From Ruegeria_C sp040830705 (GTDB lineage: Bacteria; Pseudomonadota; Alphaproteobacteria; Rhodobacterales; Rhodobacteraceae): a stretch of 64,000 nt of DNA. The notes below the pieces were generated by a model. The model made no database searches. It saw only the letters and a program-made list of their open reading frames with translations, and was not told where the DNA came from. Positions 27,415 through 36,958 of the stretch are shown here, in pieces; position 1 is the stretch's first letter, and every line of letters starts with the position of its first letter. The stretch lies in the NCBI GenBank assembly GCA_040830705.1, contig JBFOME010000004.1, forward strand, positions 19,805 to 83,804, read 5' to 3'. Both the position numbers and the translations under genes were made by a program.

Positions 27415-29871
27415 TCAGCGCCCGGAGGGGCGGCGTTTGGCGCGAAGGGTGGGATCGGCCTGCGTCGGGTCTTCGGGCCAGGGATGTTTCGGGTATTGCG
27501 CGCGCATGTCCTTGCGTACATCGGCATATGATCCGGCCCAGAAGCCCGGCAGATCGCGGGTGATCTGGATCGGGCGCTGCGCAGGTGACAGCAGCGTGAC
27601 CTTCAACGGGACACCACCGCTTTCGGGGTGGCGCGTTACGCCAAACATTTCTTGCAGCCGGACCGAGATTTCGGGGCCGTCCGACCCGTAGTCAATCGCC
27701 ACCTTGCGCCCGAGCGGCGTCACGAATTGCCCCGGTACACGGCGGTCCAGCTCCTGCATCTGGGACCAGCTGAGCGCGGCCTGCAACGCGGGGAGGACAT
27801 CGAATTTCCGCCAATCTGAGGCACTGCGAACGCCGCTCAGCATCGGCAGCAGCCAGTCTTCCAGCGTATCGGTCAGTCCCTGAAGCGAAAAGTCGGGGAA
27901 GTCACCACCCTCGGCACGGGCGAGTTCCACGCGCGTGGCCAACCGCTCTGCAGCACCCTGCAACCGCAGACCCAGATCGCGGACGCCGTCCAGCATCGCG
28001 CGCGCCACGCGCTCTGGCGGGACATCCTTCCAAATGCGATCCTCCAGCGTGATCGCGCCTAGCCGCTCCTGCCTGCGGGCGATCACCCGCCGCTCACGCT
28101 TGGACCAGTCGCAGCTGTCGACCCATTCGATCTGGCTCTCGAAACCGTCGCGTATCTCGCGTTCGGAGATTTGAACCGCCTGCCGAATTCGTGCCTCGCG
28201 CGGATTGCCATCGGTGTCGGTCGCAACAAGATAAGCTGCGCCGGCCAGAGGATCACCCGCATCCAAAACGGCCCCCTTGCCGCCACTCAGAACAAAGCTC
28301 GGCGCATCGCCGGGGCGGCGCTGGCCGATGCGGTCGGGGTAGGCCAGCGCCGCCATCACCGCCGGACTGAGTGTTTCGGACACCGTTGGGGCCTGCCGAG
28401 CCAGCCGTCTGGCTTCATCCTTGACCCGGTTCACAGCGCCGGGATTGACCTGATAAGGACGCTCGCGGCGGAAGCGTTGCAGATCGCGAAGGGCCGTCAG
28501 CCGCAGGGTCAAATCGACCGGCGCGCCGCGCAGGATATCACGATCCGCCAAAAGCGCGGCCAAGGGGGCGGCGTCGCGCCCGGCCCGGATCAGCATATGG
28601 CCCAGTCGCGGATGCAGGGGTAGTCGCGCCAGTGCCCGCCCGTGATCGGTGATCCGGCCACGCGCGTCCAGCGCGCCCAGCAAGGCAAGCAGCCCGCTCG
28701 CTTCTTGCATCGCGCCCTCGGGCGGCTGGGTCAGAAACGGCAGTTCGCCCGGCGCGGCCCCCCATTGCGCCAGTTCCAGCGCCAGCCCGGTCAGATCCGC
28801 CGCCTCGATCTCGGCAGGTGGAAACGCCATCAGCGCCCCTTCTTCACCCTTCGACCAGAGCCGGTAACACACGCCCTCGGCCACACGGCCCGCCCGGCCC
28901 GCACGCTGGGTGGCCTCGGCGCGGGTAACACGCTCGGTCACCAGCCGGGACATGCCAGAGCCCGGATCAAACCGTGCCCGCCGCGCCCGGCCCATATCGA
29001 CCACCGCCCGTACATCCGGCAGGGTCAGCGAGGTTTCGGCAATCGAGGTTGCCAGAACCAGTTTGCGGCCTTCGCGCGCTGGGGCGATCGCCTTGCGTTG
29101 TTCGGCGAAGGGCAGGGCGCCGAACAGGGGATGCACAGCGCAATTCTTGGGCAGACGGTCGCTCAGCCGACCCTGAACGCGCCGAATCTCACCTTCGCCC
29201 GGCAGAAAGACCAGCAGACTGCCACCAGCGCCGCGCGTTTCCTGCTCGGCCCGTATCACAAGATCGGCCAATGCCATGAGCGAGTCGGCATCCTTGCCTA
29301 ATGGCCGCTCCAGCCAGCGGAGATCGACCGGATAGCTTCGCCCTTCGGAGGTGATCAATGGCGCCTGCATGAGCGCGGCTACCGGTCCGGCATCCAGCGT
29401 GGCCGACATGGCCAACAGGATCAGGTCATCGCGCAACGCGCCTGCCACCTCAAGGCAGAGCGCCAGTCCCAGATCGGCATTCAGCGAGCGTTCGTGAAAT
29501 TCATCGAAAATCACCGCGGCCACGCCCGGCAAATCGGGGTCCGATTGCAGCATCCGCGTCAGAATGCCTTCGGTCACCACTTCAATCCGGTTGTCTGGCC
29601 CGCTCTTCACTTCGCCCCTGATGCGATAGCCAATCGTCTGACCGACCGGTTCGCCGAGGGTTTCGGCCATCCGCTCGGCGGCAGCCCGGGCGGCCAGGCG
29701 GCGCGGTTCGAGCATGACGATCCGGCCCTGGGCCAGTCCTGCCTCTAGCATGGCCAGCGGCACGCGCGTGGTCTTGCCCGCACCAGGTGGGGCTTGCAAT
29801 ACGGCGCGGCGCGAGTGGCGCAGCGCGCCCAGCAGGTCGGGCAGGGCGTCCTCGATGGGCAGTCGGGTCAT
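27415..29871 (-). CDS. hrpB: ATP-dependent helicase HrpB
   Basis: An 818-residue DEAH-type helicase of the usual HrpB length. It has Walker A APPGAGKTT (about 27-35), the DEFH box in IFDEFHERSL (about 120), SAT motif MSATLDA, and the helicase C motif ATSIAETSLTLP and QRAGRAGR. The C-terminal HrpB-specific domain follows (about 490-810). Its cellular role is poorly known; it is non-essential in other bacteria. It follows the DUF3108 gene by 14 bp. Confidence 0.95.
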   Translation of the reverse strand: MTRLPIEDALPDLLGALRHSRRAVLQAPPGAGKTTRVPLAMLEAGLAQGRIVMLEPRRLAARAAAERMAETLGEPVGQTIGYRIRGEVKSGPDNRIEVVTEGILTRMLQSDPDLPGVAAVIFDEFHERSLNADLGLALCLEVAGALRDDLILLAMSATLDAGPVAALMQAPLITSEGRSYPVDLRWLERPLGKDADSLMALADLVIRAEQETRGAGGSLLVFLPGEGEIRRVQGRLSDRLPKNCAVHPLFGALPFAEQRKAIAPAREGRKLVLATSIAETSLTLPDVRAVVDMGRARRARFDPGSGMSRLVTERVTRAEATQRAGRAGRVAEGVCYRLWSKGEEGALMAFPPAEIEAADLTGLALELAQWGAAPGELPFLTQPPEGAMQEASGLLALLGALDARGRITDHGRALARLPLHPRLGHMLIRAGRDAAPLAALLADRDILRGAPVDLTLRLTALRDLQRFRRERPYQVNPGAVNRVKDEARRLARQAPTVSETLSPAVMAALAYPDRIGQRRPGDAPSFVLSGGKGAVLDAGDPLAGAAYLVATDTDGNPREARIRQAVQISEREIRDGFESQIEWVDSCDWSKRERRVIARRQERLGAITLEDRIWKDVPPERVARAMLDGVRDLGLRLQGAAERLATRVELARAEGGDFPDFSLQGLTDTLEDWLLPMLSGVRSASDWRKFDVLPALQAALSWSQMQELDRRVPGQFVTPLGRKVAIDYGSDGPEISVRLQEMFGVTRHPESGGVPLKVTLLSPAQRPIQITRDLPGFWAGSYADVRKDMRAQYPKHPWPEDPTQADPTLRAKRRPSGR

Positions 29872-29885
29872 GCCAACTCCCGTGC

Positions 29886-30587
29886 CTAGCGCCGGATGAC
29901 CGTGGCAGGGCCGAAGAGTGTATCCGCGCGCACCTCTACCAGCCGCATCAGATCGCCGGCTGGGGCGTAGGTGGTCGTGAATTCGAAGTCGCGCTTGCGT
30001 TTCAGGTCCTCTGGCGAATAGCCAGCCACGCGGCGAAAAACGCCGTGGCAGGTGATCAGCGGCCCGGCTTCAGTGCGGCGCAGCATCTCAATTTCGGTCA
30101 GCCGCTTGCCGTCGAAGACCCGCTGCGTGAGATCGCACAGACCTTTTGCAGGCTGATCGCGCATCACAACAAAAAGGGCCGTCAGCGGGTCAAGCGCGCC
30201 TTTTTGTTCCGCGTCGGTGACCGCATGTTCGGATTTGGGCCCTGGATCGGCATCATCAGAGCGAGCCACGCCACCCGTATAGGTCAGCCGCTCGTTTGAC
30301 TGCCGGCGGCCAGTGTTCATTTCTTCGACATAGTTGCGCGGCTGGAACGTGCCATCGTTCACGCGGCCATTGGCTTTCAGTTGGAACTGCACGCCCGAGA
30401 GAGCATTGACCAGACCGCTGGTCTCGAACCGTGAAGCAACGGCGTAGCGCCCGTCGGTGATCGTGCCGGACAGGGCCAGATCACCAACCTTGGCGCCAAG
30501 CGCGCGCACATCATACTGTCCCTCGGTGTGCTGTGCCCATCCAAAGCCGGGCTGGCACAGAAGCAGGATGACCCCTATCAATCGCAT
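29886..30587 (-). CDS. DUF3108 domain-containing exported protein
   Basis: A 233-residue protein with a signal peptide (MRLIGVILLLCQPGFGWAQ) and a predicted periplasmic beta-rich domain of the DUF3108 family, recognised from the segment YDVRALGAKVGDLALSG and the conserved GPLITCHGVFRRVAGYSPED. Function unknown; the fold is thought to be lipocalin- or LolB-like. The ATG at 30587 precedes the signal peptide. It is divergent from meaB and probably cotranscribed with hrpB. Confidence 0.8.
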   Translation of the reverse strand: MRLIGVILLLCQPGFGWAQHTEGQYDVRALGAKVGDLALSGTITDGRYAVASRFETSGLVNALSGVQFQLKANGRVNDGTFQPRNYVEEMNTGRRQSNERLTYTGGVARSDDADPGPKSEHAVTDAEQKGALDPLTALFVVMRDQPAKGLCDLTQRVFDGKRLTEIEMLRRTEAGPLITCHGVFRRVAGYSPEDLKRKRDFEFTTTYAPAGDLMRLVEVRADTLFGPATVIRR

Positions 30588-30670
30588 CACTAAAGATCCC
30601 TGTCGGTTCGGCACTGGACAAAGGCGATATACCCACGGCATGAAGGCACCACAACAGCATTGGCGAGGCC

Positions 30671-31666
30671 ATGACAACCGATACTCTGTCAATCCGGATC
30701 CTGAACGGCGAGCGCCGTGCATTGGCCCGTGCGATAACTTTGGTCGAAAGCCAGCGCGCCGACCACCGGGCCGAGGCCGCGTCGCTGCTGGAACAGTTGC
30801 GCAAATCGGGTCGCCAGGCGATCCGGATCGGGTTGTCGGGCACGCCCGGTGTCGGCAAGTCGACCTTTATTGAGAGCTTCGGGATGTTTCTGACCGGGCA
30901 GGGGCTGCGGGTGGCCGTACTGGCGGTCGATCCAAGCTCGGCCCGTTCGGGCGGATCTATCTTGGGTGACAAGACGCGCATGGACCGGCTGTCGCGCGAC
31001 CCCAACGCCTTTATCCGTCCTTCACCCAGCCAAGCCCATCTGGGTGGCGTGGCGCGCCGTACACGAGAGGCGGTGAGCCTTTGTGAGGCGGCTGGCTTTG
31101 ACGTGGTGCTGATCGAAACAGTTGGCGTGGGCCAATCGGAAACGGTGGTGTCCGAGATTTCCGACATCTTTCTGCTTTTGCTTGCGCCTGCTGGCGGCGA
31201 CGAGCTTCAGGGCGTCAAGCGCGGCATCATGGAAATGGCCGATATGATTCTGGTGAACAAGGCTGACGGTGACCTGAAGGCCACCGCCACCCGCACCTGC
31301 GCCGATTATGCCGGGGCGCTGCGCCTGCTGCGCAAACGCCCACAAGACCCCGAGGGTTTCCCCAAAGCCATGACCGTCTCGGCCGTCGAGGAGCACGGGC
31401 TGGAGCAGGCCTGGAGCGAGATGCAGGCGTTGACTCAATGGCGCCGTGAAGCCGGTCATTGGGAGGCCAACCGCGCGGCGCAAGCGCAATACTGGTTCGA
31501 ACAGGAGGTTCGGGCGGCCCTTCTGGCCCGCCTTTCGACCCCGCAAGCGCGCAGCGAAATGGAGCAAATGGGGATCAAGGTCAGCAGCGGCCAGATCAGC
31601 CCCTCGGCTGCCGCCGATCTGATGTTGGCGACGTTGACGACGGGGCAAGAGCAAAAGACCCTCTGA
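30671..31666 (+). CDS. meaB: Methylmalonyl-CoA mutase-associated GTPase MeaB
   Basis: A 331-residue G3E-family P-loop GTPase. Walker A is GTPGVGKST (about 57-65), with the Mg-binding LAVDPSSARSGGSILGDKTR region, switch II ETVGVGQSE and base-recognition NKADGD. MeaB protects and loads adenosylcobalamin for methylmalonyl-CoA mutase, the B12 step of propionyl-CoA degradation. The mutase gene is not in the window. This suggests that propionyl-CoA is handled by the methylmalonyl route in this organism, which bears on the incomplete methylcitrate genes at 37-42 kb. Confidence 0.93.
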   Translation: MTTDTLSIRILNGERRALARAITLVESQRADHRAEAASLLEQLRKSGRQAIRIGLSGTPGVGKSTFIESFGMFLTGQGLRVAVLAVDPSSARSGGSILGDKTRMDRLSRDPNAFIRPSPSQAHLGGVARRTREAVSLCEAAGFDVVLIETVGVGQSETVVSEISDIFLLLLAPAGGDELQGVKRGIMEMADMILVNKADGDLKATATRTCADYAGALRLLRKRPQDPEGFPKAMTVSAVEEHGLEQAWSEMQALTQWRREAGHWEANRAAQAQYWFEQEVRAALLARLSTPQARSEMEQMGIKVSSGQISPSAAADLMLATLTTGQEQKTL

Positions 31667-31806
31667 TCTAACGCGTAGCGCCTTCGCCTCAGATGAGGTA
31701 TCGTGATTCTCGATACACTTTTGAGTTGCATTTGCTGATGGCTGAAACTCCTTTGAAAAAGTGATGACTCGAACGTGGCCTAGCGAACTTTTGGGGATTG
31801 CCGATC

Positions 31807-32993
31807 ATGCCCGATATTACCGGGACCTCAAGCGCCGACAATATTGACGTCACCAATGACGACGGCACGCTGAACGGGGTGCCGCAGGGTAACCCGATTG
31901 ACAATATTGCTGCGCTTGGCGGTGCGGACACGATCACCATCAATACCAGCACGATTACAGGCAACGTCAATGCCAATGCGGGCCGTGATGATATCACAAT
32001 CTCGGGCAGCACGGTGGGCCAGCTCAACGCCGGACGCGGAGCGGATACGGTCACGGTGCAGGGCTCAAGCTTTGGCAACATCCGGCTAGGCAATCAAAAC
32101 GACACACTCGATTTCCGTATCAGCACAGTCAGTGGCACGGTAAACGCGGGCGGTGGCACAGACACGCTGAACGTACCTGAGGGAACGATTGTCAATGACG
32201 CAACCTTCGGGACCTTCACAGTGCAGGCCGGGTCGGCTATTCCCTGTTGAGCGGCAGCTTCACGCTGCCCTCAGGCAACACGATCACCTAATCAGCGTTC
32301 GAGAATGGCACCGGCGTAGCCTGTTTCACACAAGATACACGCATCTTTACCCGGGCAGGTATGCGCCCCGTCCAAACCCTGCGCGTGGGTGACCTGATCG
32401 CGACCCTGAGCCGCAGGCCACAACCGATCCGCTGGATCGGACATCGCCATTTCGACAGGGCCGCGCTGCGGGAAAACGCCCGGTTGCGCCCGGTACGCAT
32501 TCTGGCCGGCGCATTGGGGGGCGGATTGCCACATCGTGATCTTCTGGTCTCGCGTCAGCACCGGATGCTTGTGCAGTCGAGAATCGCGGAACGGATGTTT
32601 GGCACGACCGAGGTTCTGATACCCGCCGTCAAACTGACCGCTCTGCCGGGTATCTACGTGGATTACACGGTGTCGACGGTCCGTTATTTTCACCTGCTCT
32701 TTGATCACCATCAGGTGATTTTTGCTGAAAACGCGCCAACCGAGAGCCTGTATGCCGGGGCGGAGGCCATGGAATCCCTGGGCCCAGAGTCGCGGCGTGA
32801 AATATACGGGCTTTTTCCGGAACTGGCGGACCAACAGGTGCCGGAAACGGCCCGTTTCATTCCTCATATGCGCCAACAAACACAGCTGATTAGACGCCAC
32901 CTGAAGAATAACAAAGCCCTGCTGCAACCCGGTGCCCTTGGTGCTGGCAGGGATTTCGCGGGAGCGGCAAAGATTCCGCGCCATCCGTCTTGA
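31807..32993 (+). pseudogene. Hint-domain protein, broken by a frameshift and a stop codon
   Basis: The first reading frame (31807-32250) encodes a repetitive, Asp/Gly/Thr-rich beta-type region (GRDDITISG, GRGADTVTVQG, NAGGGTDTLN), then loses frame near 32230. The following frame resumes with GYSLLSGSFTLPSGN, hits a TAA at 32289-32291 where TAC (Tyr) is expected, and continues into a Hint (Hedgehog/intein) module: VACFTQDTRIFTRAG, RVGDLIATL, PQPIRWIGHR, LLVSRQHRML, RMFGTTEVL, FHLLFDHHQ. Such exported Hint proteins are common in Rhodobacterales. A single-base loss and one point mutation suffice to explain both lesions. It lies between meaB and rpmB and could also be a sequencing artefact. Confidence 0.8.
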
Positions 32994-33123
32994 CCCTCGC
33001 GGCGATTCCTCATACACGCATCCAACCAGTTTTCGGGCGCGCCTTCGGGCCGCGCCCTTCATGATTTGGCAGGGGCCTGACAGAGGTCGGAACCACTGCC
33101 GCAAGATACGAAGGATGAAACCC

Positions 33124-33414
33124 ATGTCGCGCCGTTGCGAACTGACCGGAAAAGGCCCGATGACTGGCAACAATGTCAGCCATGCGAAAAACAGAACCCG
33201 TCGCCGGTTCCTGCCCAACCTGAATGATGTGACCCTGCAGTCCGAAACCCTGGGCCGTGGCGTCAAGCTGCGCATCTCGGCGGCGGCCCTGCGTTCGGTC
33301 GATCACCGCGGTGGTCTGGACGCATTCCTGGCCAAAGCCAAGGACGACGAACTGTCTGCCAACGCGCTGAAGGTCAAGAAAGAGATCGCGAAGGCACAAG
33401 CGGCCTCCGCCTGA
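33124..33414 (+). CDS. rpmB: 50S ribosomal protein L28
   Basis: A 96-residue L28 with the family start MSRRCELTGKGPMTGNNVSH and FLPNLNDVTLQSETLGRGVK. It is a component of the large ribosomal subunit. The ATG at 33124 is preferred to the in-frame ATG at 33115 because the ribosome binding site GAAGG (33110-33114) would abut the latter. A strong terminator follows. Confidence 0.97.
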   Translation: MSRRCELTGKGPMTGNNVSHAKNRTRRRFLPNLNDVTLQSETLGRGVKLRISAAALRSVDHRGGLDAFLAKAKDDELSANALKVKKEIAKAQAASA

Positions 33415-33437
33415 TCCCTAACCGGATTCAAGAAAAG

Positions 33438-33466
33438 AACCCCGCACCGGCTGGCGCGGGGTTTTG
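33438..33466 (+). terminator. Rho-independent terminator of rpmB
   Basis: AACCCCGC-accggctggc-GCGGGGTT followed by TT and G gives an 8-bp GC-rich stem with an A tract before and T tract after, 24 bp past the rpmB stop. Being flanked by A and T runs, it could also stop transcription from the opposite strand. Confidence 0.88.
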
Positions 33467-33505
33467 TCGTTTCTACACAACGCTAAAGTCTACACGACGC
33501 TCAGC

Positions 33506-34198
33506 TCAAGATGAGACCCGCAGCTCAGCGATGGCTTCCTGAAACGCCGGGTTTGCGGTGATCGCATCCGCATAGGCATGTCCCAGAATCTGGCCCGCCA
33601 GCACATCCACCGGGTAATGCACCCCGCCCGTCACGCGGCCATATCCGATCCGCTCGGCGAGATTGATGAGGTCATCCTCATGCTGAGGAAAAGCCTCGGA
33701 AAGCAGCCTCGCGTAGACCACCGCGCGGATCGAATGGCCGCTGGGATAGGCGGCGACGGGACGCACTTCGCCGATGGGCTCAATTGCGTCATTCACGACA
33801 AAGGGTCGCGGCAAGTCATAGACCGATTTGAGCGCGTCATAGTCGAAACGCACCTCGTCGATCGAGTGGTCGATCACCTCTTTCAATGCCGCTGCGTCCA
33901 CCGTGAACATATCCGGGCCGATGACGGGCCAGAACCGTTCCACGGTCAGGGGGATTTCGACAAACGCGACCTGCTCGGGCGTGCGTATCAGCTGCTCCCA
34001 TTCCACAATAGCCATCTGGGTGTCGAAGGCGGCGCTGTCCATTTCGGGTGGCGGCGGGATCAATTCGGTTGCAGTGACGCTGCCCTCGGCCAGGTAGTCG
34101 TTGGTGGCGGCATAGCTCGGCTGCGTCACGCCGATGGTCAGCAGGGCAAGCCCTGCAGCAAAGGCAGGGGCCGTCAGGACGGTTCTGGCAAATGTCAT
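33506..34198 (-). CDS. Class A acid phosphatase / PAP2 family protein
   Basis: A 230-residue exported phosphatase with a signal peptide (about 1-30, ending PSYAAT). The three PAP2 motifs are visible: K-x6-RP as in KSVYDLPRPF (about 122-131), PSGHS at about 152-156 and the last motif GRVTGGVHYPVD (about 188-199) with the catalytic histidine. It would hydrolyse phosphomonoesters in the periplasm. The start follows AAGGAG. It is divergent from the GH31 gene with a 246-bp intergenic region in which no specific site was recognised. Confidence 0.88.
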   Translation of the reverse strand: MTFARTVLTAPAFAAGLALLTIGVTQPSYAATNDYLAEGSVTATELIPPPPEMDSAAFDTQMAIVEWEQLIRTPEQVAFVEIPLTVERFWPVIGPDMFTVDAAALKEVIDHSIDEVRFDYDALKSVYDLPRPFVVNDAIEPIGEVRPVAAYPSGHSIRAVVYARLLSEAFPQHEDDLINLAERIGYGRVTGGVHYPVDVLAGQILGHAYADAITANPAFQEAIAELRVSS

Positions 34199-34444
34199 TT
34201 CGGAGTCTCCTTTCCCGGTCGCGCGACGACCCTCGATGTTGTGATCACACCGGAGATGGGGTGAAAACGACCCCGCACCAATCGGACGTCACCGGTTTCG
34301 TGCTTGTCTGAACAAATCGTAATGCGGGCTTAATCTGCGCTCTTGCGTCATGGTCTGGCGATACTAGTCTGCCGGATGGAAAAGACCTGAATGTTTCGCG
34401 CTTTGGCCAACCAAGCCTGATGTCGCATTTATCGAGGATGCACA

Positions 34445-36820
34445 ATGAAAACCCTATGCCACTGGGTGTTTGAAGAGCAGAGCGCAAACAGCTTTATGCT
34501 ACGGATTGAGGGCTGCCATCTATTGCGCGTCGAGATTCTTGAACATGATCTGGCGCGGATCCGCCTGTTGAAGGAGGGCACATACCGGTTGGATCGCAGT
34601 TGGACCGTCGCACCCGAAGGCGATGTGCCCTGGGAGGGGCGCGCGCGCGATGCAATAAGCGGGTTTTCCTGCCCCGACGTGCTGGTTGATGGGCCGATGC
34701 TGGAGACCGACCATCTGCGCCTGACGGTGCTCACGCCACTGGCGCTGCGTTGGGAGTGCCGCACCGACCCGGACGCGCCCTGGGTTCCGCTGGCCGAGGA
34801 TCGCACCACCGGGGCCTATATGCTGGGCAGACGCGACAATCGCGTCTCGCATTTCATGCACCGGTTCCCCGGCGAGCGATATTTTGGGCTGGGCGAAAAG
34901 GCAGGACCCTTGGAGCGGGGCGGCAAACGCTATGAGATGCGCAATCTCGATGCGTTGGGATACGATGCGCGCAGCACCGATCCGCTCTATAAACATTTCC
35001 CCTTCACGATCACCGAACGTCCGGGGGCGGGCGCGATGGGGCTGTTCTATGACAACCTGTCGAGCAGTTGGTTCGATCTGGGCAACGAGCATGACAACTA
35101 TCACGCCGCGTTCCGAAGCTGGCGGGCCGAGGACGGGGATCTGGACCTCTATCTCAGCTGGGCACCAGATGTGCGCGGTGTGGTCAAGCGGCAGGTCTGG
35201 CTGACCGGCGGCACCGCGTTCATGCCGCGCTGGGGGCTTGGCTATTCGGCGTCCTCCATGGCCTATACCGACGCGCGGGACGCGCAGGACCAGATGGGCG
35301 GGTTTCTGGCGCGCCTGCGGGCCGAGGATATCCCCTGCGACAGCTTCCAGATGTCCTCGGGCTATACCTCGATCGATGGGAAGCGGTACGTGTTCAACTG
35401 GAACACGGACAAGTTCCCCGACATGAAGGGGCTTGCGGCAGCGTTTGAGCAGGATGGCATCCAACTAATTGCCAATATCAAACCGGTGATGTTGGACGAT
35501 CACCCGAAATACGTCGAGGCGGCGGAGCAAGGTCTGTTCCTGCGTGACAGCGAAACCGGGCTGCCCGAAGTGTCGGCCTTTTGGGACGGGCAGGGCAGTC
35601 ACCTGGACTTCACCAATCCCGACACCATCCGCTGGTGGCAGAACGGCGTCACCACGGCGCTGCTGGAACAGGGCATTGGCCATACATGGAATGACAATAA
35701 CGAGTTCGAGGTCTGGGACGATGCCTGCCCCGCTAACGGCTTTGGTACGCCAATTGAGATCGCACAGATCAGGCCATTGATGAGCCAGCTCATGACCCGC
35801 GCTTCGCATGAGGCGCAGATTGCGCATAACCCGGGAAAACGCTCTTACCTGATCTCGCGTTGCGCAGCACCTGGTACCCAGCGCTATGCTCAGACATGGA
35901 CCGGTGATAATCGCACCGGCTGGGATACGCTGCGCTGGAACATCCCGATGGGTCTGGGGCTGAGCCTGTCCGGCTTTTACAACATAGGACATGATGTGGG
36001 CGGTTTCGCCGGTCCCAAACCCGACCCCGAGCTGTTTCTGCGTTGGGTCCAGAATGGCATCTTTCATCCGCGCTTTACCATCCATTCCTGGAACGACGAC
36101 GGCACTGCAAATGAGCCATGGATGTATCCCGAGATTACGCATTTGGTGCGCGACGCGATCCGTCTGCGCTATCGGCTGCTGCCCTATCTCTACACGCAGC
36201 TTTACCGCGCGATACGTGAACATGAGCCGATGCTGCGCCCGCTCTTCCTGGACTATCCCGAGGATCCGGCCTGCCGTGATGAGCAATTCGAGTTCATGCT
36301 CGGTCCCGACCTTCTGGTTGCCTCTGTGATCGAACCGGAGGCGCGCATCCGCCAGCTTCATCTTCCAGATTGGCCCGGCGGTTGGTGGCATTACGAGACC
36401 GCCAAATGGTACGCAGGCGGAACCGATCTGGACCTGCCGGTGACGCAATCCAGTATTCCGCTCTTCATACGTGGAGGTGCTGTGCTGCCGCTATCGGATA
36501 ATACGGTGCGCGCCACGCCTGAGCAGGAGGGGCGTAGGGTCCTGTTGGCTTGCCCGGCACCCGCGGGCGGGTCCGAGGTCACTTCTTGGGTCTATGACGA
36601 TGACGGGGATGCCACTGACGCTCCGGCGCGCGATCACTGTCTGGCGCAGGTGTCGCTGTCCTGCGGGCCGGATCTGCCACAGCTTGATTGGCGCATATCC
36701 GGAACTTATGCCCCTGTTTTCAAACAGGTTGAAGTCAGACATATCGCTGGCACTGAGGTCAATGTCGCGGGGAAGGTCAGCCCATCCGGCACCATGCATG
36801 ATTATCGGTCAGACGGGTAA
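34445..36820 (+). CDS. Glycoside hydrolase family 31 protein
   Basis: A 791-residue GH31 (alpha/beta8) enzyme, the family of alpha-glucosidases and alpha-xylosidases. An N-terminal beta-sandwich (1 to about 240) precedes the barrel. Family features: FGLGEKAGPLERGGKRYEMRN at the N-domain, the nucleophile region GHTWNDNNEFEVWDD (Asp expected in WNDNNE) and the acid/base region QTWTGDNRTGWDTLRW. A C-terminal beta domain follows from about 640. No signal peptide, so it is cytoplasmic. It stands alone without sugar transporter genes; the substrate is unknown. Confidence 0.9.
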   Translation: MKTLCHWVFEEQSANSFMLRIEGCHLLRVEILEHDLARIRLLKEGTYRLDRSWTVAPEGDVPWEGRARDAISGFSCPDVLVDGPMLETDHLRLTVLTPLALRWECRTDPDAPWVPLAEDRTTGAYMLGRRDNRVSHFMHRFPGERYFGLGEKAGPLERGGKRYEMRNLDALGYDARSTDPLYKHFPFTITERPGAGAMGLFYDNLSSSWFDLGNEHDNYHAAFRSWRAEDGDLDLYLSWAPDVRGVVKRQVWLTGGTAFMPRWGLGYSASSMAYTDARDAQDQMGGFLARLRAEDIPCDSFQMSSGYTSIDGKRYVFNWNTDKFPDMKGLAAAFEQDGIQLIANIKPVMLDDHPKYVEAAEQGLFLRDSETGLPEVSAFWDGQGSHLDFTNPDTIRWWQNGVTTALLEQGIGHTWNDNNEFEVWDDACPANGFGTPIEIAQIRPLMSQLMTRASHEAQIAHNPGKRSYLISRCAAPGTQRYAQTWTGDNRTGWDTLRWNIPMGLGLSLSGFYNIGHDVGGFAGPKPDPELFLRWVQNGIFHPRFTIHSWNDDGTANEPWMYPEITHLVRDAIRLRYRLLPYLYTQLYRAIREHEPMLRPLFLDYPEDPACRDEQFEFMLGPDLLVASVIEPEARIRQLHLPDWPGGWWHYETAKWYAGGTDLDLPVTQSSIPLFIRGGAVLPLSDNTVRATPEQEGRRVLLACPAPAGGSEVTSWVYDDDGDATDAPARDHCLAQVSLSCGPDLPQLDWRISGTYAPVFKQVEVRHIAGTEVNVAGKVSPSGTMHDYRSDG

Positions 36821-36958
36821 CCAAGGAACCAAGATGGCGAAATGGCCTCCCCTCATCCAGCCTGACTGAGACTGCAGCATGCTGCAGATCCGTCTACTGT
36901 ATCCGAACCAGGGCAACTTCGCAGAGGCCTGAGACGCGGGTGTCCAGGTCTACATGCT

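Noticed and set aside
32292..33275. 327-codon minus-strand open frame
   Set aside because: Antisense of the Hint domain and rpmB; the plus-strand products are clearly real.
34520..36448. Long minus-strand open frames opposite the GH31 gene
   Set aside because: They mirror the GH31 codon structure and encode no recognisable domain.
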